From Colletes latitarsis (lineage: Eukaryota; Arthropoda; Insecta; Hymenoptera; Colletidae): 64,000 nucleotides of DNA. The stretch spans positions 1,860,001 through 1,924,000 of the forward strand of contig NC_135144.1 of NCBI RefSeq assembly GCF_051014445.1, in the 5' to 3' direction. The notes beneath the pieces are model-generated. The model saw only the letters and a list, made by a program, of their open reading frames with translations. It ran no database searches and was not told the DNA's origin. The number at the start of each line of letters is the position of its first letter. Position 1 is the stretch's first letter. Positions 35,340 to 49,099 of this stretch are shown here, piece after piece. Position numbers and translations under genes: made by a program.

Positions 35340-38300
35340 AAGGCAAAATCATGAGCCAGATGCGGGCATAACCCAGACCTAACCCAGACCTAACCGGTGT
35401 TATACTCTAAAATATTGATCGAATCCAAGTTTAACGGACTGTTTCTGTGTGGTACCACATTACTGCGTGATTCAAACCCGAAGAAACACAGGATCTGGCC
35501 AACAAGAATGCGGAAAAGGCAAAATCATGAGCCAGATGCGGTCATAACCCAGACCTAACCCAGACCTAACCGGTGTTACCGACTAAAATACTGACCGAGT
35601 CCAGGTTTAATTGACTGTTACTGTGTGGTACCACATTACTACGTGATACAAACCCGAAAATTCCCAGGATCTGGCCAACAACTATGCGAAGAAGGCAAAA
35701 TCATGAGCCAGATGCGGGCATAACACAGACCTAACCCAGACCTAACCTGTGTTATACTCTAAAATATTGATCGAATCCAAGTTTAACGGACTGTTTCTGT
35801 GTGGTACCACATTACTGCGTGATTCAAACCCGACAAAACCCAGGATCTGCCCCACAAGAATGCGGAAAAGGCAAAATCATGAGCCAGATGCGGGCATAAC
35901 CCAGACCTCACCCAGACATAACCGGTTTTATCCTCGAAAATGTGGATCGAAACCAGGATTAATTGACTGTTTCAATGTGGTACCACATTACTACGTGATT
36001 CAAATCCAAAAAAACCCAGGATATGGCCAACAACTATGCGAAGAAGGCAAAATCATGAGCCAGATGGGGGCATAACCCAGACCTTACCCAGACCTAACCG
36101 GTTTTTATCCTCTAAAATATTGATCGAAACCAGGTTTAGTTGTCTGTTCCAGTGTGGCTCCAAATTACTACGTGATTCAAACCAGAGAAAACCAAGGATC
36201 TGTCCAACAAGTGTTCGAAGAAGGCAAAATCATGAGCCAGATGCGGGCATATACCAGACCTAACCCAGACCTAACCGGTGTTACCGACTAAAATACTCAC
36301 CGAATCCAGGTTTAATTGACTGTTACTGTGTGGTACCACATTACTACGTTATTCAAACCCGGAAATTCCCAGGATCTGACCAACAGGTATGCGAAGAAGG
36401 CAAAATCATGAGCCAGATGCGGGCATAACCCAGACCTAACACAGACCTAACCAGTGTTATCCTTTAAAATGTGGATCGAAACCAGGTTTAATTGACTGTT
36501 TCAATGTGGTACCACATTACTACGTTATTGAAACCCGAAAAAAGCCAGGATCTGGCCAACAAGTTTGCGAAGAAGGCAAAATCATGAGCCAAATGTGGGC
36601 ATAACCCAGACCTAACCCAGACCTAACCGGTTTTATCCTCTAAAATGTGGATCGAGACCAGGATTAATTGACTGTTTCAATGTGGTACCACATTACTGCG
36701 TGATTCAAATCCAAAAAAACCCAGGATCTGGCCAACAACTATGCGAGGAAGGCAAAATCATGAGGCTGATGTGGGCATAACCCAGACCTAACCCAGACCT
36801 AACCGGTGTTATACTCTAAAATATTGATCGAATCCAAGTTTAACGGACTGTTTCTGTGTGGTACCACAATACTGCGTGGTTCAAACCCGAAAAAACCCAG
36901 GATCTGGCAAACAAGAATGCGGAAAAGGCAAAATCATGAGCCAGATGCGGGCATAACCCAGACCTAACCAGTGTTATCCTCTAAAACGTGGATCGAAACC
37001 AGGTTTAATTGATTGTTTCAGTGTGGTACCACATTAGTACGTGATCCAAACCCGAATAAACCCATGATCTAACCAACAAGTATGCGAAGAATGCAAAATC
37101 ATGAGCCAGATGCGGGCATAACCCAGACCTTACCCAGACTTAACCGGTGTTATCCTCCAAAATGTGGATCGAAACCAGGATTAATTGACTGTTTCACTGT
37201 GGTACCACATTACTACGTGATTCAAATCCAAAAAAACCCAGGATATGGCCAACAACTATGCGAAGAAGGCAAAATCATGAGTCAGATGCTGGCATAACCC
37301 AGACCTCACCCAGACCTAACCGGTGTTGCCGACTAAAATATTGGTCGGAACCAGGTTTAATTGTCTGTTTCATTGTGGTACCACATAACAACGTGATTCA
37401 AACCCGAAAAAACCCAGGATCTGGCCAACAAGTTTGCGAAGAACGCAAAATCATGAGCCAAATGTGGGCATAACCCAGACCTAACCCAGACCTAACCGGT
37501 GTTACCGACTAAAATATTGGTCGGAACCAGGTTTAATTGCCTGTTACTGAGTGGTACCACATTACTACGTGATTCAAACCCGGAAATTCCCAGGATCTGA
37601 CCAACATGTATGCGAAGAAGGAAAAATCATGAGCCAGATGTTGGCATAACCCAGACCTAACCCAGACCTAACCGGTGTTACCGACTAAAATATTGGTCGG
37701 AACCAGGTTTAATTGTCTGTTTCATTGTGGTACGACATAACTACGTGATCGAAACCAGAGAAAACCAAGGATCCGGCCAACAAGAATGCGGAAAATGCAA
37801 AATCATGCGTCAGATGCTGGCATAACCCAGACCTAACCCAGACCTAACCGGTTTTATCCTCTAAAATATAGATCGAAACCAAGTTTAATCGACTGTTTCA
37901 GTGTGGTACCACATTACTACGTGATTCAAATCCAAAAAAACCCAGGATCTGGCCAACAACTATGCGAGGAAGGCAATATCATGAGCCAGATGCGGGCATA
38001 GCCCAGACCTAACCCAGACCTAACCGGTGTTATCCTCTAAAATATTGATCGAAACCAAGTTTAATGGATTGTTTCAGTGTGGTACCATAATTACTACCTG
38101 ATTCAAACCCGAATAAAACCAGGATCTGACCAACAAGTATGCGAAGAATGCAAAATCATGAGCCAGATGCGGTCATAACCCAGACCTAACTCAGACCTAA
38201 CCGGTTTTATCCTCTAAAACGTGGATCGAAACCAGGTTTAATTGATTGTTTCAGTGTGGTACCACATTAGTACGTGATCCAAACCCGAATAAACCCATGA

Positions 38301-38356
38301 TCTAACCAACAAGTATGCGAAGAATGCAAAATCATGAGCCAGATGCGGGCATAACC
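35340..38356 (+). repeat. Duplicated block 9, copy a (pairs with 45016-48032)
   Basis: About 3.0 kb (17 monomers) match 45016-48032 at a constant offset of 9676 bp. Shared private changes include 'aggaaaaatcatg' (37619), 'cgtgatcgaaacc' (37745), 'aatatagatcg' (37865), 'ggcaatatcatg' (37972) and 'ataaaaccagg'. The match starts about 150 bp right of the retrotransposon, so the insert was not copied. Inside, 36975-37265 differs in class from its partner. Confidence 0.87.
36975..37265 (+). repeat. Probable conversion tract (donor-like sequence at 38208-38498)
   Basis: Within block 9 this H-I stretch replaces the A-B sequence found at the matching place in the other copy (46651-46941) without changing the spacing. 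It matches 38208-38498 at offset 1233 bp, including the rare 'gactgtttcactgtgg' and 'cccatgatctaacc'. A length-preserving replacement with a nearby donor is what gene conversion leaves. Confidence 0.75.
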
Positions 38357-38779
38357 CAGACCTTACCCAGACTTAACCGGTGTTATCCTCCAAAATGTGG
38401 ATCGAAACCAGGATTAATTGACTGTTTCACTGTGGTACCACATTACTACGTGATTCAAATCCAAAAAAACCCAGGATATGGCCAACAACTATGCGAAGAA
38501 GGCAAAATCATGAGCCAGATGCGGGCATAACCCAGACCTAACCCAGACCTAACCAGTGTTATCCTTTAAAATGTGGATCGAAACCAGGTTTAATTGACTG
38601 TTTCAATGTGGTACCACATTACTACGTGATTCAAACCCGAAAAAAGCCAGGATCTGGCCTACAAGTTTGCGAAGAAAGCAAAATCTTGAGCCAGATGCGG
38701 GCATAACCCAGACCTAACCCAGACCTAACCGGTGTTATCCTCTAAAATATTGATCGAAACCAAGTTTTATCGACTGTTT

Positions 38780-39190
38780 CAGTGTGGTACAACATTACTA
38801 CGTGATTCAAACCCGAAAAAAACCCAGGATCTGGCCAACAAGTATGCGAAGAAGGCAAAATCATGAGCCAGATGCGGGCATAACCCAGACCTAACCGGTG
38901 TTATCCTCCAAAATATTGATCGAATCCAGGTTTAATTGACTGTTTCAATGTGGTACCACATTACTACGTGATTCAAACCCGAAAAAAGCGAGGATCTGGC
39001 CAACAAGTTTGCGAAGAAAGCAAAATCATGAGCCAGATGCGGGCATAACCCAGACCTAACCCAGACCTAACCAGTGTTATCCTTTAAAATGTGGATCGAA
39101 ACCAGGTTTAATTGACTGTTTCAATGTGGTACCACATTACTACGTGATTCAAACCCGAAAAAAGCCAGGATCTGGCCAACAAGTTTGCGA
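38780..39190 (+). repeat. Empty-site counterpart of the insertion (copy 2)
   Basis: It has the same class order as both flanks of the insert joined together, with no T-run and with a single 'ggcataacccagacct' at the site (39043 onward). Its first monomer lost one 11-bp unit near 38880, which the copies at 24.5 and 34.2 kb kept. Confidence 0.8.
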
Positions 39191-40139
39191 AGAAACCAAA
39201 ATCATGAGCCAAATGTGGGCATAACCCAGACCTAACCCCGACCTAACCGGTGTTACCGACTAAAATATTGGTCGGAACCAGGTTTAATTGCCTGTTACTG
39301 AGTGGTACCACATTACTACGTGATTCAAACCCGGAAATTCCCAGGATCTGACCAACATGTATGCGAAGAAGGCAAAATCATGAGCCAGATGTTGGCATAA
39401 CCCAGACCTAACCCAGACCTAACCGGTGTTACCGACTAAAATATTGGTCGGAACCAGGTTTAATTGTCTGTTTCATTGTGGTACGACATAACTACGTGAT
39501 CGAAACCAGAGAAAACCAAGGATCCGGCCAACAAGAATGCGGAAAATGCAAAATCATGAGCCAGATGCGCGCATAACCCAGACCTAACTCAGACCTAACC
39601 GGTGTTATCCTCCAAAATATTGATCGAATCCAGGTTTAATTGACTGTTACTGTGTGGTACCACATTACTACGTGATACAAACCCGAAAATTCCCAGGATC
39701 TGGCGAACAACAATGCGAAGAAGGCAAAATCGTGAGCCAGATGCGGGCGTAACCCAGACCTAACCCAGACCTAACCCAGACCTAACCAGTGTTATCCTTT
39801 AAAATGTGGATCGAAACCTGGTTTAATTGACTGTTTCAATGTGGTACCACATTACTACGTGATTCAAACCCGAAAAAACCCAGGATCTGGCCAACAAGTT
39901 TGTGAAGAAAGCAAAATCATGAGCCAGATGCGGGCATAACCCAGACCTAACCCAGACCAAACCGGTGTTACCGACTAAAATATTGGTGGGAACCAGGTTT
40001 AATTGTCTGTTTCATTGTGGTACCACATAACTACGTGATTGAAACCGGAGAAAACCGAGGATCCGGCCAACAAGAATGCGGAAAATGCAAAATCATGCGT
40101 CAGATGCTGGCATAACCAAGACCTAACCCAGACCTAACC

Positions 40140-41390
40140 GGTGTTATCCTCTAAAATATTGATCGAAACCAAGTTTAATGGACTGTTTCAGTGTGGTACC
40201 ATAATTACTACCTGATTCAAACCCGAATAAACCCAGGATCTGACCAACAAGTATGCGAAGTATGCAAAATCATGAGCCAGATGCGGGCATAACCCAGACC
40301 TAACTCAGACCTAACCGGTGTTATCCTCTAAAATATTGATCGAAACCAAGTTGAATGGACTGTTTCAGTGTGGTACCATAATTACTACCTGATTCAAACC
40401 CGAATAAACCCAGGATCTGACCAACGAGTATGCGAAGTATGCAAAATCATGAGCCAGATGCGGGCATAGCCCAGACCTAACCCAGACCTAACCAGTGTTA
40501 TCCTTTAAAATGTGGATCGAATCCAGGTTTAATTGATTGTTTCAATGTGGTACCACATTACTACGTGATTCAAACCCTAAAAAACCCAGGATCTGGCCAA
40601 CAAGTATGCGAAGAAGGCAAAATCATGAGCCAGATGCGGGCATAACCCAGACCTAACCCAGACCTAACCGGTGTTATCCTCTAAAATATTGATCGAAACC
40701 AAGTTTAATGGACTGTTTCAGTGTGGTACCATAATTACTACCTGATTCAAACCCGAATAAACCCTGGATCTGACCAACAAGTATGCGAAGTATGCAAAAT
40801 CATGAGCCAGATGCGGGCATAACCCAGACCTAACTCAGACCTAACCGGTTTTATCCTCTAAAATATTGATCGACACCAAGTTTAATCGACTGTTTCAGTG
40901 TGGTACCACATTACTACGTGTTTCAAATCGAAAAAAACCCAGGATCTGGCCAACAACTATGCGAGGAAGGCAAAATCATGAGCCAGATGCGGGCATAGCC
41001 CAGACCTAACCCAGACCTAACCAGTGTTATCCTTTAAAATGTGGATCGAATCCAGGTTTAATTGATTGTTTCAATGTGGTACCACATTACTACGTGATTC
41101 AAACCCTAAAAAACCCAGGATCTGGCCAACAAGTATGCGAAGAAGGCAAAATCATGAGCCAGATGCGGGCATAACCCAGACCTAACCCAGACCTAACCGG
41201 TGTTATCCTCTAAAATATTGATCGAAACCAAGTTTAATGGACTGTTTCAGTGTGGTACCATAATTACTACCTGATTCAAACCCGAATAAACCCAGGATCT
41301 GACCAACAAGTATGCGAAGTATGCAAAATCATGAGCCAGATGCGGGCATAACCCAGACCTAACTCAGACCTAACCGGTTTTATCCTCTAA
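40140..41390 (+). repeat. Local amplification of a class G variant
   Basis: The G monomer with the private word 'tgcgaagtatgc' occurs at 40253, 40430, 40784 and 41313. The first two are adjacent monomers. The others are embedded in a three-monomer order (the variant after 'cctaaaaaaccc' and 'catagccc' units) repeated at about 530 bp. A further copy near 55068 has 'tgtgaagtatgc'. This is a small recent local expansion. Confidence 0.7.
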
Positions 41391-41700
41391 AACGTGGATC
41401 GAAACCAGGATTAATTGACTGTTTCAATGTGGTACCACATTACTACGTGATTCAAATCCAAAAAAACCCAGGATATGGCCAACAACTATGCGAAGAAGGC
41501 AAAATCATGAGCCAGATGGGGGCATAACCCAGACCTTACCCAGACCTAACCGGTTTTTATCCTGTAAAATATTGATCGAAACCAGGTTTAGTTGTCTGTT
41601 CCAGTGTGGCTCCAAATTACTATGTGATTCAAACCAGAGAAAACCAAGGATCTGTCCAACAAGTGTTCGAAGAAGGCAAAATCATGAGCCAGATGCGGGC
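40830..41700 (+). repeat. Duplicated block 10, copy a (pairs with 54585-55455)
   Basis: It matches 54585-55455 at offset 13755 bp, with the shared private words 'gatcgacaccaag', 'caaatcgaaaaa' and 'gaagtatgc'. The match resumes at 41800-42400 with 55731-56331 at offset 13931, one monomer more. Confidence 0.78.
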
Positions 41701-42289
41701 ATAACCCAGACCTAACACAGACCTAACCAGTGTTATCCTTTAAAATGTGGATCGAAACCAGGTTTAATTGACTGTTTCACTGTGGTACCACATTACTACG
41801 TGATTCAAACCCGAAAAAAGCCAGGATCTGGACAACAACTATGCGCAGAAGGCAAAATCATGAGCCAGATGCGGGCATAACCCAGACTTAACCCAGACCT
41901 AACCGGTGTTATACTCTAAAATATTGATCGAATCCAAGTGTAACGGACTGTTTCTGTGTGGTACCACATTACTGCGTGATTCAAACCCGAAAAAACCCAG
42001 GATGTGGCCAACAAGTTTGCGAAGAAAGCAAAATCATGAGCCAAATGTGGGCATAACCCAGACCTAACCCAGACCTAACCGGTTTTATCCTCTAAAATGT
42101 GGATCGAAACCAGGATTAATTGACTGTTTCAATGTGGTACCACATTACTGCGTGATTCAAATCCAAAAAAACCCAGGATCTGGCCAACAACTATGCGAGG
42201 AAGGCAAAATCATGAGCCTGATGTGGGCATAACCCAGACCTAACCCAGACCTAACCGGTTTTATCCTCTAAAATATTGATCGAAACCAG

Positions 42290-42930
42290 GTTTAATTGAC
42301 TGTTTCAATGTGGTACCACATTACTACGTGATTCAAACCCGAAAAAACCCAGGATATGGCCAACAAGTTTGCGAAGAAAGCAAAATCATGAGCCAGATGC
42401 GGGCATAGCCCAGACCTAACCCAGACCTAACCAGTGTTATCCTTTAAAATGTGGATCGAATCCAGGTTTAATAGATTGTTTCAATGTGGTACCACATTAC
42501 TACGCGATTCAAACCCTAAAAAACCCAGGATCTGGCCAACAAGTATGCGAAGAAGGCAAAATCATGAGCCAGATGCGGGCATAACCCAGACCTAACCCAG
42601 ACCTAACCGGTGTTATCCTCTAAAATATTGATCGAAACCAGGTTTAATTGACTGTTTCAATGTGGTACCACATTACTACGTGATTCAAACCCGAAAAAAC
42701 CCAGGATATGGCCAACAAGTTTGCGAAGAAAGCAAAATCATGAGCCAGATGCGGGCATAGCCCAGACCTAACCCAGACCTAACCAGTGTTATCCTTTAAA
42801 ATGTGGATCGAATCCAGGTTTAATTGATTGTTTCAATGTGGTACCACATTACTACGTGATTCAAACCCGAAAAAACCCAGGATATGGCCAACAAGTTTGC
42901 GAAGAAAGCAAAATCATGAGCCAAATGTGG
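42290..42930 (+). repeat. Local two-monomer (352-bp) repeat
   Basis: The pair 'aggatatggccaacaagttt ... gcatagccc' followed by 'tggatcgaatccaggtttaat' appears near 42350-42480 and again near 42700-42830. It then continues as a class A unit with the same 'aggatatggcc' change at 42887. This is a short, recent tandem duplication. Confidence 0.65.
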
Positions 42931-43099
42931 GCATAACCCAGACCTAACCCAGACCTAACCGGCGTTACCGACTAAAATATTGGTCGGAACCAGGTTTAAT
43001 TGTCTGTTTCAGTGAGGTGTCACATTACTACGTGTTTCAAACCAGAGAAAACCAAGGATCTGGCCAACAAGAATGCGGAAAAGGCAAAATCATGAGTCA

Positions 43100-43860
43100 G
43101 ATGCTGGCATAACCCAGACCTCACCCAGACCTAACCGGTGTTGCCGACTAAAATATTGGTCGGACCAGGTTTAATTGTCTGTTTCATTGTGGTACCACAT
43201 AACAACGTGATTCAAACACGAAAAAACCCAGGATCTGGCCAACAAGTTTGCGAAGAAAGCAAAATCATGAGCCAAATGTGGGCATAACCCAGACCTAACC
43301 CAGACCTAACCGGTGTTACCGACTAAAATATTGGTCGGAACCAGGTTTAATTGCCTGTTACTGAGTGGTACCACATTACTACGTTAATCAAACCCGGAAA
43401 TTCCCAGGATCTGACCAACATGTATGCGAAGAAGGCAAAATCATGAGCCAGATGTTGGCATAACCCAGACCTAACCCAGACCTAACCGGTGTTATCCTCC
43501 AAAATATTGATCGAATCCAGGTTTAATTGACTGTTACTGTGTGGTACCACATTACTACGTGATACAAACCCGAAAATTCACAGGATCTGGCCAACAACTA
43601 TGCGAAGAAGGCAAAATCATGAGCCAGATGCGGGCGTAACCCAGACCTAACCCAGACCTAACCAGTGTTATCCTTTAAAATGTGGATCGAAACCTGGTTT
43701 AATTGTCTGTTTCATTGTGGTACGACATAACTACGTGATTGAAACCAGAGAAAACCAAGGATCCGGCCAACAAGAATGCGGAAAATGCAAAATCATGCGT
43801 CAGATGCTGGCATAACCCAGACCTAACCCAGACCTAACCGGTTTTATCCTCTAAAATATT
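43100..43860 (+). repeat. Duplicated block 12, copy a, with one-base deletion tracer
   Basis: The word 'attggtcggaccagg', with one A deleted, occurs at 43156, 49140 and 57076. The 43 to 49 kb offset is 5984 bp, exactly 34 monomers; the 43 to 57 kb offset is 13920 bp. All three lie in the same order: 'cctcacccagacc', 'gtgttgccgac', 'ataacaacg', J, 'gatacaaaccc', K. Confidence 0.8.
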
Positions 43861-43862
43861 GA

Positions 43863-44850
43863 TCGAATCCAAGTGTAACGGACTGTTTCTGTGTGGTACT
43901 ACATTACTGCGTGATTCAAACCCGAAAAAACCCAGGATCTGGCCAACAAGTTTGCGAAGAAAGCAAAATCATGAGCCAAATGTGGGCATAACCCAGACCT
44001 AACCCAGACCTAACCGGTTTTATCCTCTAAAATGTGGATCGAAACTAGGATTAAATGACTGTTTCAATGTAGTACCACATTACTGCGTGATTCAAAACCA
44101 AAAAAACCCAGGATCTGACCAACAGGTATGCGAAGAAGGCAAAATCATGAGCCAGATGCGGGCATAACCCAGACCTAACACAGACCTAACCGGTTTTATC
44201 CTCTAAAATATTGATCGATACCAGGTTTAATTGACTGTTTCAATGTGGTACCACATAACAACGTGATTCAAACCCGAAAAAACCCAGGATCTGGCCAACA
44301 AGTTTGCGAAGAAAGCAAAATCATGAGCCAAATGTGGGCATAACCCAGACCTAACCCAGACCTAACCGGTGTTACCGACTAAAATATTTGTCGGAACCAG
44401 GTTTAATTGCCTGTTACTGAGTGGTACCACATTACTACGTCATTCAAACCCGGAAATTCCCAGGATCTGACCAACATGTACGCGAAGAAGGCAAAATCAT
44501 GAGCCAGATGTTGGCATAACCCAGACCTAACCCAGACCTAACCGGTGTTATCCTCCAAAATATTGATCGAATCCAGGTTTAATTGACTGTTACTGTGTGG
44601 TACCACATTACTACGTGATACAAACCCGAAAATTCCCAGGATCTGGCCAGCAACTATGCGAAGAAGGCAAAATCATGAGCCAGATGCGGGCGTAACCCAG
44701 ACCTAACCCAGACCTAACCAGTGTTATCCTTTAAAATGTGGATCGAAACCTGGTTTAATTGTCTGTTTCATTGTGGTACGACATAACTACGTGATTGAAA
44801 CCAGAGAAAACCAAGGATCCGGCCAACAAGAATGCGGAAAATGCAAAATC
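43863..44850 (+). repeat. Duplicated block 11, copy a (pairs with 60252-61239; partly 51.96-52.6 kb)
   Basis: It matches 60252-61239 at offset 16389 bp. Shared private words are 'gtggtactacattactgcg', 'gaaactaggatta', 'aaatatttgtcgg', 'acgtcattcaaaccc', 'catgtacgcgaag' and 'ctggccagcaac'. The last five also occur at 51970-52410, giving three copies. Confidence 0.82.
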
Positions 44851-45015
44851 ATGAGTCAGATGCTGGCATAACCCAGACCTCACCCAGACCTAACCGGTGT
44901 TACCGACTAAAATACTGACCGAATCCAGGTTTAATTGACTGTTACTGTGTGGTACCACATTACTACGTGATACAAACCCGAAAATTCCCAGGACCTGGCC
45001 AACAACTATGCGAAG

Positions 45016-48000
45016 AAGGCAAAATCATGAGCCAGATGCGGGCATAACCCAGACCTAACCCAGACCTAACCGGTGTTATACTCTAAAATATTGATCGAAT
45101 CCAAGTTTAACGGACAGTTTCTGTGTGGTACCACATTACTGCGTGATTCAAACCCGAAGAAACACAGGATCTGGCCAACAAGAATGCGGAAAAGGCAAAA
45201 TCATGAGCCAGATGCGGTCATAACCCAGACCTAACCCAGACCTAACCGGTGTTACCGACTAAAATACTGACCGAATCCAGGTTTAATTGACTGTTACTGT
45301 GTGGTACCACATTACTACGTGATACAAACCCGAAAATTCCCAGGATCTGGCCAACAACTATGCGAAGAAGGCAAAATCATGAGCCAGATGCGGGCATAAC
45401 ACAGACCTAACCCAGACCTAACCTGTGTTATACTCTAAAATATTGATCGAATCCAAGTTTAACGGACTGTTTCTGTGTGGTACCACATTACTGCGTGATT
45501 CAAACCCGACAAAACCCAGGATCTGCCCCACAAGAATGCGGAAAAGGCAAAATCATGAGCCAGATGCGGGCATAACCCAGACCGCACCCAGACATAACCG
45601 GTTTTATCCTCGAAAATGTGGATCGAAACCAGGATTAATTGACTGTTTCAATGTGGTACCACATTACTACGTGATTCAAATCCAAAAAAACCCAGGATAT
45701 GGCCAACAACTATGCGAAGAAGGCAAAATCATGAGCCAGATGGGGGCATAACCCAGACCTTACCCAGACCTAACCGGTTTTTATCCTCTAAAATATTGAT
45801 CGAAACCAGGTTTAGTTGTCTGTTCCAGTGTGGCTCCAAATTACTACGTGATTCAAACCAGAGAAAACCAAGGATCTGTCCAACAAGTGTTCGAAGAAGG
45901 CAAAATCATGGGCCAGATGCGGGCATATACCAGACCTAACCCAGACCTAACCGGTGTTACCGACTAAAATACTGACCGAATCCAGGTTTAATTGACTGTT
46001 ACTGTGTGGTACCACATTACTACGTTATTCAAACCCGGAAATTCCCAGGATCTGACCGACAGGTATGCGAAGAAGGCAAAATCATGAGCCAGATGCGGGC
46101 ATAACCCAGACCTAACACAGACCTAACCAGTGTTATCCTTTAAAATGTGGATCGAAACCAGGTTTAATTGACTGTTTCAATGTGGTACCACATTACTACG
46201 TGATTCAAACCCGAAAAAAGCCAGGATCTGGCCAACAAGTTTGCGAAGAAAGCAAAATCATGAGCCAAATGTGGGCATAACCCAGACCTAACCCAGACCT
46301 AACCGGTTTTATCCTCTAAAATGTGGATCGAAACCAGGATTAATTGACTGTTTCAATGTGGTACCACATTACTGCGTGATTCAAATCCAAAAAAACCCAG
46401 GATCTGGCCAACAACTATGCGAGGAAGGCAAAATCATGAGGCTGATGTGGGCATAACCCAGACCTAACCCAGACCTAACCGGTGTTATACTCTAAAATAT
46501 TGATCGAATCCAAGTTTAACGGACTGTTTCTGTGTGGTACCACATTACTGCGTGGTTCAAACCCGAAAAAACCCAGGATCTGGCCAACAAGAATGCGGAA
46601 AAGGCAAAATCATGAGCCAGATGCGGGCATAACCCAGACCTAACCAGTGTTATCCTTTAAAATGTGGATCGAAACCAGGTTTAATTGTCTGTCTCAATGT
46701 GGTACCACATTACTACGTGATTCAAACCCGAAAAAACCCAGGATCTGGCCAACAAGTTTGCGAAGAAAGCAAAATCATGAGCCAAATGTGGGCATAACCC
46801 AGACCTAACCCAGACCTAACCGGTGTTACCGACTAAAATATTGGTCGGAACCAGGTTTAATTGTCTGTTTCAGTGAGGTGTCACATTACTACGTGTTTCA
46901 AACCAGAGAAAACCAAGGATCTGGCCAACAAGAATGCGGAAAAGGCAAAATCATGAGTCAGATGCTGGCATAACCCAGACCTCACCCAGACCTAACCGGT
47001 GTTGCCGACTAAAATATTGGTCGGAACCAGGTTTAATTGTCTGTTTCATTGTGGTACCACATAACAACGTGATTCAAACCCGAAAAAACCCAGGATCTGG
47101 CCAACAAGTTTGCGAAGAACGCAAAATCATGAGCCAAATGTGGGCATAACCCAGACCTAACCCAGACCTAACTGGTGTTACCGACTAAAATATTGGTCGG
47201 AACCGGGTTTAATTGCCTGTTACTGAGTGGTACCACATTACTACGTGATTCAAACCCGGAAATTCCCAGGATCTGACCAACATGTATGCGAAGAAGGAAA
47301 AATCATGAGCCAGATGTTGGCATAACCGAGACCTAACCCAGACCTAACCGGTGTTACCGACTAAAATATTGGTCGGAACCAGGTTTAATTGTCTGTTTCA
47401 TTGTGGTACGACATAACTACGTGATCGAAACCAGAGAAAACCAAGGATCCGGCCAACAAGAATGCGGAAAATGCAAAATCATGCGTCAGATGCTGGCATA
47501 ACCCAGACCTAACCCAGACCTAACCGGTTTTATCCTCTAAAATATAGATCGAAACCAAGTTTAATCGACTGTTTCAGTGTGGTACCACATTACTAAGTGA
47601 TTCAAATCCAAAAAAACCCAGGATCTGGCCAACAACTATGCGAGGAAGGCAATATCATGAGCCAGATGCGGGCATAGCCCAGACCTAACCCAGACCTAAC
47701 CGGTGTTATCCTCTAAAATATTGATCGAAACCAAGTTTAATGGACTGTTTCAGTGTGGTACCATAATTACTACCTGATTCAAACCCGAATAAAACCAGGA
47801 TCTGACCAACAAGTATGCGAAGAATGCAAAATCATGAGCCAGATGCGGTCATAACCCAGACCTTTCTCAGACCTAACCGGTTTTATCCTCTAAAACGTGG
47901 ATCGAAACCAGGTTTAATTGATTGTTTCAGTGTGGTACCACATTAGTACGTGATCCAAACCCGAATAAACCCATGATCTAACCAACAAGTATGCGAAGAA

Positions 48001-48032
48001 TGCAAAATCATGAGCCAGATGCGGGCATAACC
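45016..48032 (+). repeat. Duplicated block 9, copy b (pairs with 35340-38356)
   Basis: It has the same 17-monomer order as 35340-38356. Its left neighbour (44845-45016) continues the similarity to 18.34-18.51 kb, whereas the left neighbour of the 35-kb copy does not. The 45-kb copy therefore keeps the older junction. Beyond 48032 it matches 38890-39360 instead, at an offset of about 9146, meaning three monomers were lost relative to the 38-kb region. Confidence 0.87.
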
Positions 48033-48960
48033 CAGACCTAACCCAGACCTAACCGGTGTTATCCTCCAAAATATTGATCGAATCCAGGTTTAATTGACTG
48101 TTTCAATGTGGTACCACATTACTACGTGATTCAAACCCGAAAAAAGCGAGGATCTGGCCAACAAGTTTGCGAAGAAAGCAAAATCATGAGCCAGATGCGG
48201 GCATAACCCAGACCTAACCCAGACCTAACCAGTGTTATCCTTTAAAATGTGGATCGAAACCAGGTTTAATTGACTGTTTCAATGTGGTACCACATTACTA
48301 CGTGATTCAAACCCGAAAAAAGCCAGGATCTGGCCAACAAGTTTGCGAAGAAAGCAAAATCATGAGCCAAATGTGGGCATAACCCAGACCTAACCCAGAC
48401 CTAACCGGTGTTACCGACTAAAATATTGGTCGGAACCAGGTTTAATTGCCTGTTACTGAGTGGTACCACATTACTACGTGATTCAAACCCGGAAATTCCC
48501 AGGATCTGACCAACAAGTTTGTGAAGAAAGCAAAATGATGAGCCAGATGCGGGCATAACCCAGACCTAACCCAGACCTAACCAGTGTTATCCTCCAAAAT
48601 ATTGATCGAATTCAGTTTTAATTGAACGTTTCAATGTGGTACCACATTACTACGTGTTTCAAATCCAAAAAAACCCAGGATCTGACCAACATGTATGCGA
48701 AGAAGGCAAAATCATGAGCCAGATGTAGGCATAACCCAGACCTAACCCAGACCTAACCGGTGTTATCCTCCAAAATATTGATCGAATCCAGGTTTAATTG
48801 ACTGTTACTGTGTGGTACCACATTACTACGTGATACAAACCCGAAAATTCCCAGGATCTGGCGAACAACAATGCGAAGAAGGCAAAATCGTGAGCCAGAT
48901 GCGGGCGTAACCCAGACCTAACCCAGACCTAACCCAGACCTAACCAGTGTTATCCTTTAA
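47690..48960 (+). repeat. Duplicated block 13, copy a (pairs with 52995-54264)
   Basis: It matches 52995-54264 at offset 5304 bp. Strong tracers are 'gaattcagttttaattgaac' near 48608 and 53912, 'tttgtgaagaaagcaaaatg' and 'ctggcgaacaacaatgcg'. The three-copy 11-bp allele is shared. Confidence 0.85.
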
Positions 48961-49099
48961 AATGTGGATCGAAACCTGGTTTAATTGTCTGTTTCAGTGA
49001 GGTGTCACATTACTACGTGTTTCAAACCAGAGAAAACCAAGGATCTGGCCAACAAGTATGCGGAAAAGGCAAAATCATGAGTCAGATGCTGGCATAACC

